Assembly: GCA_029378245.1 (NCBI GenBank)
Contig: JARKIF010000039.1
Span: 310,001 to 374,000, forward strand
Direction of reading: 5' to 3'
Source of the DNA: Roridomyces roridus
Lineage: Eukaryota; Basidiomycota; Agaricomycetes; Agaricales; Mycenaceae
DNA length: 64,000 bases
How positions within the stretch are numbered: position 1 is the first letter of the stretch; each line of letters begins with the position of its first letter. The notes beneath the pieces are model-generated. The model was not told the origin of the DNA. It worked only from the letters and a program-made list of their open reading frames with translations, and did no database searches. The translations under genes and the position numbers were made by a program. Shown one piece after another: positions 56,391 through 64,000 of this stretch.

Positions 56391-57010
56391 CCTTGGTAAG
56401 CTCTCAAATCGAGAGCCGCAAGCCCGGGGCCCAACGACAAGGGGGCGCGAAGGGGTGCTAGCCCATCCCTGGGAAACTATCTACTGACTACTGCGGGTTC
56501 TTGACAGCGGTAGCCTCGGGGGCGTAAGTCGAGCTGGAAGGGAGAGTGTGAGTAAGACGAGTGAGAAGGAAAGACATCGTACCGTGTAAATGGCCGCCGA
56601 CACCCCGCCCTGTGTCTGCGAAAAGCCCTGCTACGTCCATCCTAGCTCTCAGCCCTCCCCTCGGGAGCTACGTCAAGGCAACGGCACGGATTCGAGGGCA
56701 ATCCGTCAGAAGCTCTCCCGAGAGGTACCGACTGAGGAATGAATCGGAGGTGCCCTCCACAGAATCACGAGGGCGGTGGGCATCTTGAAGGCTTATCTTG
56801 CGCCTGGAATCTAGCAAGCGTCAGCGGGACTAGATGGCAGGTGAGGACATGGCGCACCTTGATGGTATTGAGGAGAGGCACGACCAGATAGACGGTGGTG
56901 GTCAAAGGAGAAGAGTGCTGGCAGTCAGCCGCCTGGTGGCTGGCGTTTTATACGCGGGGCAAATAATTTATTTGCTCGTCGGGAAAATGGAGAGATCGAG
57001 ATTGTTGCGG
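56391..57010 (-). repeat. Dispersed TATA/intron/3'-block module, copy e
   Basis: Minus strand. The 3' block is at 56391-56495 and the TATA box (gtataaaacgcc read on minus) near 56944-56953, followed by the shared ggcggctgac phrase. A terminal intron (gtacga...ttccag) precedes a last exon ending Arg-Ser-Ser-Gln-stop. Part of the core (cggtacctct.gggagagc) matches copy d, but one base is lost and stops interrupt it, so this copy is degenerate as a gene. It stands head to head with copy f. Confidence 0.6.
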
Positions 57011-57218
57011 CTCGTTTGGGTTATGAACCACCGGGAGTGAAGACGAGGAGGACCATGAGTCTAGTGGCCGACATGTTCAGTGAGCAAACGCGTTTGGCGC
57101 GTCGGTGACGCGGAGAGAGGGCGCTGCTGATGCAATCAAGACTCTTTTGATCGTTGACCACCATGTCCAACCTTTCCCGAACATTCTCATCCCCATGAAC
57201 TTTTGACTGCTGAAGAAG

Positions 57219-57797
57219 ACCGTCGCTCGTCGTCGTCTGCAACGTTCCCGGTGATACAACGCTCCTCCTTCGGTCCCTCGATCTCTCCATTCTTTCAGTG
57301 GCACTTCCGCGTTCCCGAGTCAATCTCCGAGTAAACAAAATTTATTTGCTGCGCGTATGAAAGACCAGCCTCTGGGCGGCTAACACTCAAACCCTCTTGC
57401 TTCTTACCTCGTTGTCCTCGATTCGTGGCCCGTCCTCAAAGAGATGTGGGGTGCGCTGGCCGCATATGTGGGGCGGGTGCCCGTGGTGTAGTTATCACTA
57501 TGGGAGAGCTTCCGACAGGTTTAAATCTGTGCCGAAGCATTGCACCAGCTCTCAGGTGAACTGTCGCTGCGGTTCGCATCCAGGGCTCACCACTTACCTG
57601 CTCCGCGAGGCCGGGGAGCGGGGGAACAATCTCTCGACGGTACGCATTCTCTTCTTTCTTGTGCCCTCTCACTCACTTTTTTCCAGCCCGTAGTAGTCAG
57701 TAGACAGTTTTCCCGGGGGATGGGCTAGCACCCTTCGCGCTCCCTTGTCGTGGGCCCCGGGCTTGAAACTCACAAGAGTTGACCAAGCGCGCGAAAA
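57219..57797 (+). repeat. Dispersed TATA/intron/3'-block module, copy f
   Basis: Plus strand and closest in sequence to copy a (gggagagcttccgacaggt, gcattgcaccagctc, gggggaacaatc shared). The TATA box is weakened (gcgtatgaaag near 57352). The LWESFR frame has two in-frame stops in this copy. The terminal intron and last codons (Arg-Ser-Ser-Gln-stop at 57700) are kept, and the 3' block spans 57693-57797. It ends about 200 bp upstream of F-box F6 in the same direction. Confidence 0.6.
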
Positions 57798-57993
57798 GTC
57801 TACTTTCTTGTAGATACGCCATTTCAATTCCATTGCTGTTTCTATAGCGAAATTTTTCCGAGTATCTGGTCCTCAGAACGGCCGCGTCTATTCGTGCAAG
57901 TCTCAAAACCCCTATCAATCTACCCTTGTTCCTTCACACCACCTGTGAGTGACATCTGGACTTTCGAGCAGCATCCCATCCTATTCGTAGGTT

Positions 57994-59223
57994 ATGTCTG
58001 CACAAGATATCCAAGCGCAAATCGACATAATCTCGCAAGATATCGAGCAGCAGAAGCAAGTCTTAAAGAAGCTCGAGTGGGATAGGAGTCTTCTTCAGTG
58101 CCAGCTCAACGCCGTCCGCGACCCAATTACTCGATTGCCGCTCGAGATTGCGTCCGAAATTTTCGTGCATTGCCTCCCTCCCTACCCAAACCCCTACACC
58201 GGCCGCCTTCTTCTCAATATTTGCAATGCATGGACTCGCATCGCTCAGTCCACCCCCGCTTTGTGGACCACGATTTATTTTGCACCAGGCGCCGATGGCT
58301 TCGAGAAACTTTTGGGGAAATGGTTTCAATACGCCGGGAACCACCCGTTGAACGTGCATGCGTCGGGGACTTTGGATTCCGCCGTGACGGAAACGATTTT
58401 GCGCCACTCTCATCATTTGGCGCGACTCGAGCTTTCCTCGGGCACTCAAAACGACGTATACGAGGAAGACGAAACCCTTGACGTTGAGCTCTTGGGAGGC
58501 GTGTTACCGGAACCTCTACCCGTTCTTCGAGCTTTGGCGATTCGGGGTGCAGAAAATACTCGATTCTGGTCATTCCCCTTTCTCCAGCTCCTCCGCCTGT
58601 CCCCAAACTTGACGGAGCTGGAGTTGAAGGACATAGAATTTGTGATGGAACCCGAAGCCACCGGAGTGCATGTGTTTTCCAATCTCTGTCGTCTATCGGT
58701 AAACATATTCAACGGGCGAGGCATTCGCACAATCCTGGGGCGCATTTCTGCACCTCGTCTCGAATGTCTCGATTTATACGGGCTCGGCATGCACGACAAC
58801 GATCCGCTGACCTCCTTCCTTCGCCGATCGTCCCCGCCTCTCCAGAAACTTCACATCGTCAATGTGCAGAATTCCAGGACAGTGGATGAAATCCTCAGTC
58901 TCCTTCCCACTACCACGCATGTCGAATTCGAGTATTTTGGCCAGCGCGTTGCGCAGGACTTGTTTACCCAAGTTCTCGAACAGCCCACTATGCTCCCGAA
59001 CCTCCAATCCTTGCACTGCGCCCTCATGCCCAGTGACCTGCCGTGGGATGCCATTCCTGGGGTGTTGTCTGCTCGTCGCGCTCGCATTCAATCTGTTCGT
59101 TTGGAATGCAACGCCATTTCAATTCCGGCGGATTGTTTGAACGCGTTGAGAGATTTGTCGGCGGGGGGTATGCATATCTGCATTGGAAACAAGACGCGGA
59201 CAATTTTTCCAGATAATACATAG
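57994..59223 (+). CDS. F-box coil protein F6
   Basis: Intronless, 409 residues. N-terminal coil (QAQIDIISQDIEQQKQVLKK), F-box (DPITRLPLEIASEIFVHCL), CNAWTRIAQSTPALW, leucine-rich strands (SPNLTELELKDIEF, SPPLQKLHIVNVQ), and the terminal close LRDLSAGGMHICIG. First of three tandem genes (F6-F8) on the plus strand; F6 and F7 share the wording RIAQSTPALWTTI and are sister copies. A dispersed module (copy f) lies just upstream. Confidence 0.88.
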   Translation: MSAQDIQAQIDIISQDIEQQKQVLKKLEWDRSLLQCQLNAVRDPITRLPLEIASEIFVHCLPPYPNPYTGRLLLNICNAWTRIAQSTPALWTTIYFAPGADGFEKLLGKWFQYAGNHPLNVHASGTLDSAVTETILRHSHHLARLELSSGTQNDVYEEDETLDVELLGGVLPEPLPVLRALAIRGAENTRFWSFPFLQLLRLSPNLTELELKDIEFVMEPEATGVHVFSNLCRLSVNIFNGRGIRTILGRISAPRLECLDLYGLGMHDNDPLTSFLRRSSPPLQKLHIVNVQNSRTVDEILSLLPTTTHVEFEYFGQRVAQDLFTQVLEQPTMLPNLQSLHCALMPSDLPWDAIPGVLSARRARIQSVRLECNAISIPADCLNALRDLSAGGMHICIGNKTRTIFPDNT

Positions 59224-59410
59224 TTCAAGTCGGGTTGTTGATTGGCTGTTGAAGATGGGCTTGAATCAAATGGGGTTATTCGCGCTTTCCTTCCTACCAC
59301 CATCATCTCTTTCGTCAAGTTTCATTTCCATTTTCATTCATAGGTGGGTACCAGTTAATTCTGCGTTGGCTCGTAACAGGTATCTCACTGTGAGTCACAG
59401 CAGCCGCACG

Positions 59411-60667
59411 ATGTCGATCGTCGAGCTCGAGGCTCAGATTGATCTAGTCTCCCAAGACATAGAGCGACAAAAACAGGTGTTGAAGACGCTCGAGACCGAC
59501 AAAAGCCTTCTTCAGCGGCAGCTCAACGCCGTCCGCGATCCCATCGGGAGGCTGCCGGTGGAGATTTCATCAGAAATTTTCGTCCAATGCCTCCCTCCCC
59601 ATCCTAGCCCTGGCGCTGATAGCGCACCCATGCTTCTGCGGAATGTCTGCAATACGTGGACTCGCATCGCTCAATCTACCCCTGCCTTGTGGACCACAAT
59701 CCATTTAGAAATGCCCAGAGCCGATGGCTTTGAGCAGCTTTTGGAGCAGTGGTTCCAATACGCTGGCAAGGGCTTGTTGAATGTATACACGACGGGAACC
59801 TTGGATGACGGCGTAGCCCGGGCCATCTGTCACCACTCTAGCCACTTGGCACGACTGGATGTGTCCATAGGGAGCCGAGATAAAGACGAGGAAGATTATG
59901 ATGACCCAATCACTATGCTCGACCTCGCGAGCACGCAACTAACACTGCTTCCTGTTCTCCGCACCTTGGCGATTCATGGTGACGATGACGTGGAATTCCG
60001 GCTGCGCCCAATCCTACAACTTCTTCGCCGTTCTCCCAACTTGGTCGCGTTGGAAGTGGAGGATATTTTATTAGAGGAGGAGGATGAAGCCGATGACACG
60101 CACGTACTTTCAAATCTTCGCCGGCTGTCTTTGAACAGTTCGGCTTATACAATTCTGGGGTGCATTTCCGCCCCTCGCCTCGAATTCATCAATTTGGATG
60201 GGCTCCTTGCGAACAACAGCGAAGAAGTTATCTCCTTCCTCCAGCAATCTTCCCTATCACTTCAAACGCTTCGCATAGGGAATCCGATCCAGATTCCTGC
60301 GGTACATGACATCCTCCCTCTCCTTCCCAGTGTCACGCATGTCGAATTCGGGTATATGGGGGGCCGCCACATTGTGCAGGAATTGTTTACCACAGTTCTC
60401 GCACCGGCCGCCATACTCCCGAACCTCAAATCCTTGCATTTCACTCACCTGATCAATGACCCTCCGTGGGATGCGATTCTTCAAGTACTGTCTGCTCGTC
60501 GCGCTCGGATTCGCTCCGTTCGTCTGGCGATTGGCTACGAGTCGGCGGAAAGTGGCATTTCAATTCCAGCGGATGCCTTGACCGTGTTGAAGGAATTGGC
60601 GGCCGGCGGTGTGGATATCTGGGTCGGAACCAAGACACGGACTCTTTTCCATGTGAGTAGAGAATAG
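59411..60667 (+). CDS. F-box coil protein F7
   Basis: Intronless, 418 residues from ATG 59411. The open frame runs further 5' to 59183 and overlaps the end of F6, but the ATG at 59411 aligns with the Met-Ser starts of the paralogues. Coil VELEAQIDLVSQDIERQKQV, F-box RLPVEISSEIFVQCLPP, NVCNTWTRIAQSTPALW, leucine-rich strands, and the close LKELAAGGVDIWVG. Sister of F6 and F8. Confidence 0.87.
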   Translation: MSIVELEAQIDLVSQDIERQKQVLKTLETDKSLLQRQLNAVRDPIGRLPVEISSEIFVQCLPPHPSPGADSAPMLLRNVCNTWTRIAQSTPALWTTIHLEMPRADGFEQLLEQWFQYAGKGLLNVYTTGTLDDGVARAICHHSSHLARLDVSIGSRDKDEEDYDDPITMLDLASTQLTLLPVLRTLAIHGDDDVEFRLRPILQLLRRSPNLVALEVEDILLEEEDEADDTHVLSNLRRLSLNSSAYTILGCISAPRLEFINLDGLLANNSEEVISFLQQSSLSLQTLRIGNPIQIPAVHDILPLLPSVTHVEFGYMGGRHIVQELFTTVLAPAAILPNLKSLHFTHLINDPPWDAILQVLSARRARIRSVRLAIGYESAESGISIPADALTVLKELAAGGVDIWVGTKTRTLFHVSRE

Positions 60668-60827
60668 ACGTGATGTAAATAGATCCAGAAATCTGATGAA
60701 CAATCGCGCTTTCCTTCTTACCACCATCTTCGTCTTGTGCTGGAATCTGTTGTAAAAAGGTTGGTGCCCGCTTAATCCTGCGTATGCTTGCCACACTTAT
60801 CTTGTAGCACGCAAGTGTAACCGCATA

Positions 60828-62099
60828 ATGTCGGTCCTTGTTGAGCTCGAGGCTCAGATTGATCTAGTCTCCAAAGACATAGAGCGCCAAAAACAAGTGT
60901 TGAAGACGCTCGAGTCCAACAGAAGCCTTCTTCAGCGGCAGCTGAACACTCTGCGTGACCCTATCGCACGACTCCCGTTGGAGATTTCATCCCAAATCTT
61001 CGTCCAATGCCTCCCTCCAGGCTCTCCCGCTGTCCCCGACGGGCATCAAGTTCCCATGCTTCTTCTGAATGTCTGTAATGCATGGACCGACATTGCTTTG
61101 TCCACCACCGACTTGTGGACGAAAATCCACTTCACCTTGCCCCGAAACCAAGCGTTTGGGCGGCTTCTTGCGATATGGCTTGGGCGCGCCCGTACCAACC
61201 TCTCGCATGTATCCGTCAAGGGACCCATGCATAGTGGCATTGCCACACAGATTTTTCGGCATTCCAGTCACCTTGGGCACCTCGAACTGGCTGCAGAGGA
61301 CGGCCAAGGCGATGACGATGATTTCATCGAATTTCGCGATCTTCTGGGAGGAGTGTTGCCAGAATCGCTCCCCGCTCTCCACACCTTCGTCATTCGGAGT
61401 GGTCGCCGCACCTTACAAGTCGCGGCATCCCCGATTTTACAAATTCTTCGCCTTGCCCCCAACTTGACCAAGTTGGAGTTCGACGCCGTAGAAACTGTGG
61501 GTGGGACCGCCAATGACCTCGTCCTACTTTCGGATCTACGCCGCTTGTCGTTGAGCATGCAATCCCAGCAATATATTGGCAGCCAAAGCAAGATTTTAGG
61601 ATACATCTCCGCCCCGCAGCTGGCAACCCTGTATCTGCATCATGACTGCCGCCCCTCCGCTGAGGACCACCGGAGTATACTCACTTTCCTCGAACGATCC
61701 TCGCCCCCTCTCCACACACTCGTCAGTACAAATCCAGGCGATTGCAGTTGCCTAGATGACATCCTTCCTCTCGTCCCCACTCTCACAGATTTGAGAGTTC
61801 AATGCCCTGGACCGTCCGGGGTGGACCGTGTGTGTACGCTTCTAGGACAGACACAACCCACTGCCGTTCCAAATCTCCGAGCCTTGTCATTTACACACGT
61901 GCATAACAAAACTGGAGCGTGGGACACGGTTGTTCAGGCTTTGTCTGCCCGCCGAACGCAAATCAAGACTCTACGGATGGAGTTCAGGTCCAGTGTGATA
62001 CCAATCCCGCCAAATGCTCTCACCGCATTGAAGGAATTTTCCGCGGAAGGTATGGATATTTGGATTGGAATACGGCCATCGGGCAAAACAGGTTTCTAG
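60828..62099 (+). CDS. F-box coil protein F8
   Basis: Intronless, 423 residues. Its coil is almost the same as that of F7 (LEAQIDLVSKDIERQKQVLK), while the middle (DLWTKIHFTLPRNQAF) is nearer to F4, so it may be a mosaic of paralogues. F-box DPIARLPLEISSQIFVQCL; close LKEFSAEGMDIWIG. It converges with the long minus-strand gene; stops are 115 bp apart. Confidence 0.88.
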   Translation: MSVLVELEAQIDLVSKDIERQKQVLKTLESNRSLLQRQLNTLRDPIARLPLEISSQIFVQCLPPGSPAVPDGHQVPMLLLNVCNAWTDIALSTTDLWTKIHFTLPRNQAFGRLLAIWLGRARTNLSHVSVKGPMHSGIATQIFRHSSHLGHLELAAEDGQGDDDDFIEFRDLLGGVLPESLPALHTFVIRSGRRTLQVAASPILQILRLAPNLTKLEFDAVETVGGTANDLVLLSDLRRLSLSMQSQQYIGSQSKILGYISAPQLATLYLHHDCRPSAEDHRSILTFLERSSPPLHTLVSTNPGDCSCLDDILPLVPTLTDLRVQCPGPSGVDRVCTLLGQTQPTAVPNLRALSFTHVHNKTGAWDTVVQALSARRTQIKTLRMEFRSSVIPIPPNALTALKEFSAEGMDIWIGIRPSGKTGF

Positions 62100-62214
62100 A
62101 CTTGTAGTCTTCAAGCAATTACTTGTGGTATGTATGTATGTACACTACGGAAAACTACAATCCAATCCTAAGCTATCGAATATATATACTTAAATGCCCA
62201 AAATGAAAACGTCC

Positions 62215-64000
62215 CTATTTCTTCTTATCCTTCCTCGCAACGCGATTAAGAAGTTTTTTCGCCCGCTGATACTCGACATCCTCCTCGCTCGAATCCTCCC
62301 ACATATCCACCGTCGGCTTGCGCTCAGCCCGCTCCTGCCACGGCGCATGAAGACTCCCCTCATCATCGTCGTCCTCGTCAATCGCCGGCGGCGTCGTGGA
62401 GAACGTTGGCTGAAGTGATACCCTCACACTCTTCCGTCGAGGAATCGCCGCCCCAGTCTGCGTCGACGCCGAGCTGGCAGACAAATCCGACCCGCCGTAC
62501 CCATAATCTTCGATCAACTGGTGGCTTTCGACAGGGCTCTCGTGTATGAGTGTACCATTGCCGTTGCCGTTGACGTGGACATAGTCGTGCGGCGGTAGTG
62601 GAGGCGGCGATACATGATCCTCCTCGTGCTCCGTCTCGTCCCCATCCCCGTCGCCAAACATCTCATGCCCAGTCTCGTACGACGATATCGAAACGCCGTC
62701 GTCCGAATCATCCCCTCCAGGCTGCGCAGTCTCCTTCCCATTGCCTTTCACATCCCCTTTCCCATTGAGTAGTACGGGTGCAGGAACAGGAATGGCTATA
62801 ATCGGGACCGGGGCCTTGATAGACAGAAGAGTGGGAACAGGTGGTGGGGGTGGCGACGATGTCCTCAACGCACTGCGTAAAGGTGATTTCGCAGGCCGTT
62901 TCACTGAAGATGCAGGAGAGGACGTGGCGGAGGATGGCGGAACTGAAGGACCAGCGAATGTACTGGGTACCGCTGGAGTCGAGAAAATGGAACCAGGCGC
63001 CCGAGGCAGGCCTTCAATTATTGTTCCAGTGCTCGTGGACCGCCCCCTAGACACCATCGAATCAAGCCGAGGCGCCTTGACCTCCGGGAGCCCGTTAATT
63101 GCACTCGCGTGACCGTTTGCTCCACTCTCCGGCTTGTCGTGGGCCGCCCATCCCTCACGGTTCGCCCGCGAAACACTCTCCACAATGCTCATCAGACTGG
63201 CAGGCTCGGGCGACCGCGGGCGATGATGAACAGGCATGGTCTGTCTGCGCTCTGCCTTTGTTGTCGCCGGAGGGGGGAGCGGAGGTACGAGAGCAGTGGC
63301 CGTTGAAGAGGAACTCGCTGTAACACCTAACGACGCACGTCGCTTCTGACGGGGTGATAGTATGACAAGGTCACCTCCAGCAGTGGAATCCGACTGGGCG
63401 CTGCTGACGCTTCGGACCGTCCCCTGCTTCTTCAAGCTCTTTTTACGTTTGACAGGAGCGGATGTGGACGCCACGCCACCGTCGCTGGCCCATCCCTTCT
63501 CCTCCACAGCCTGTTTCTGAGCAAGAATCAGCCCTTGTCCATCAACCCATTCCTCCGTCGGAAAAGTTGCCGCTTCCCCACCCAACAACCCTCGACCACG
63601 ACGCGAGCCAACATCGCTCACCACTCGTGATCGCATGGTCGGCGGGTCGCTCCGGACCTCCATGGCCTCGCTGTCCTCGTCAATATCCCTGGCCTTGCCC
63701 CTACGCCCACCGGCACCATAATCACTCCCTGTCCGGCGGCCAAAGATGCCCCGTAGTGTGCCGAAGAACCCGGAGCTGCTCTTCACAGGGACGCTCAGCG
63801 TACTGCCCCCGTACGTTGGCTGTCGCTTCAGAGGATCCGACCATTTCAGCAACGAAGTCCTCGAGCCGGCAACCTGCGCGCTTTTATTAGCCGCTGCAAA
63901 CCGAGGGTTCTCGACGACCTTGAGCGTTCCAGTGGCTTCCTCCTCTCCTACACTGCTACCCTCGCCATCCTCGGGATGGCGCAAGAGATCCTCTTCCGTG
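62215..64000 (-). CDS. Ser/Pro-rich hypothetical protein, 5' end outside the window
   Basis: An open frame runs from the right edge to the stop at 62215 (about 595 codons visible); the start is beyond 64000. It contains a conserved-looking stretch (SLLKWSDPLKRQPTYGG, SGFFGTLRGIFGRRTG), then long Ser/Pro/Gly-rich disordered regions (KRKKSLKKQGTVRS, RRKSVRVSLQPTFSTTPP), an acidic part, and a basic end (KKLLNRVARKDKKK). No catalytic domain is visible. No intron is needed in the visible part. Phosphorylation-rich scaffold or regulator is a guess only. Confidence 0.6.
   Translation of the reverse strand, partial: TEEDLLRHPEDGEGSSVGEEEATGTLKVVENPRFAAANKSAQVAGSRTSLLKWSDPLKRQPTYGGSTLSVPVKSSSGFFGTLRGIFGRRTGSDYGAGGRRGKARDIDEDSEAMEVRSDPPTMRSRVVSDVGSRRGRGLLGGEAATFPTEEWVDGQGLILAQKQAVEEKGWASDGGVASTSAPVKRKKSLKKQGTVRSVSSAQSDSTAGGDLVILSPRQKRRASLGVTASSSSTATALVPPLPPPATTKAERRQTMPVHHRPRSPEPASLMSIVESVSRANREGWAAHDKPESGANGHASAINGLPEVKAPRLDSMVSRGRSTSTGTIIEGLPRAPGSIFSTPAVPSTFAGPSVPPSSATSSPASSVKRPAKSPLRSALRTSSPPPPPVPTLLSIKAPVPIIAIPVPAPVLLNGKGDVKGNGKETAQPGGDDSDDGVSISSYETGHEMFGDGDGDETEHEEDHVSPPPLPPHDYVHVNGNGNGTLIHESPVESHQLIEDYGYGGSDLSASSASTQTGAAIPRRKSVRVSLQPTFSTTPPAIDEDDDDEGSLHAPWQERAERKPTVDMWEDSSEEDVEYQRAKKLLNRVARKDKKK

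Noticed and set aside
62741..63890. Plus-strand frames of 123-142 codons at the right edge
   Set aside because: They are antisense to the long Ser/Pro-rich minus-strand frame and reflect its GC-rich codons.
1..64000. CRISPR arrays, bacterial operons or ribosome binding sites
   Set aside because: The DNA is clearly eukaryotic with spliceosomal introns; no regularly spaced repeat-spacer array was seen.

Overview
The window looks like nuclear DNA of an Agaricomycete (mushroom-forming basidiomycete). Genes carry many introns of about 45-60 bp. Several families are typical of that class: F-box genes with an N-terminal coil and the motif RLPLEISSxIF, F-box proteins with Cys/His tails, a DUF3494 ice-binding protein, and a GPI- or membrane-type DUF4097-like protein. 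Housekeeping orthologues (MON2, Dpb4/POLE3, SUMO) sit between blocks of fast-changing accessory DNA. The genus cannot be fixed from the sequence alone.

Layout. 0-3.4 kb: a young MULE-like element with 258 bp terminal inverted repeats, and a broken 2OG-Fe(II) oxygenase gene. 3.4-21.9 kb: a giant inverted repeat. The left arm is about 3410-9210 and the right arm about 17270-21875, around an 8 kb spacer. The inner 3.1 kb of the arms pair base for base (left coordinate + right coordinate = 26480) with only a few substitutions; the outer parts are visibly diverged and carry arm-specific transposons. Each arm holds an outward F-box/zinc-finger gene (A), a dispersed TATA-to-3'-block module, and the 5' end of an inward F-box gene (B). 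Gene B is complete only on the left. On the right it is cut at the junction and fused to unrelated sequence. The spacer holds the rest of gene B, an unrecognised spliced gene, an RNase III-domain gene split by a MITE, and a second MULE-like element. 22.4-32.7 kb: F-box coil genes (one a clear pseudogene) and two more dispersed modules. 32.9-45 kb: MON2, a membrane protein, a tandem pair of small basic proteins, and a secreted CE1-like esterase. 45-47.6 kb: gene-poor with a tandem duplication. 47.7-55.6 kb: ice-binding protein, Dpb4, one F-box gene with a shifted C-terminus, SUMO, and a spliced nuclear-looking gene. 56.4-62.1 kb: two head-to-head dispersed modules and three tandem F-box genes. 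The window ends inside a long Ser/Pro-rich protein on the minus strand.

The most unusual items are three. The first is the graded-identity palindrome with its spacer-encoded RNase III-like gene. The second is a family of at least six dispersed gene-like modules: TATA box, one phase-1 intron, a conserved Ser-Gln-stop end, then a conserved ~105 bp 3' block. Four of the six lie upstream of F-box genes in the same orientation. The third is a MITE inserted in the RNase III coding exon, whose single target-site copy restores an open frame. Exon boundaries are from splice motifs and family patterns read by eye. No database search was possible.
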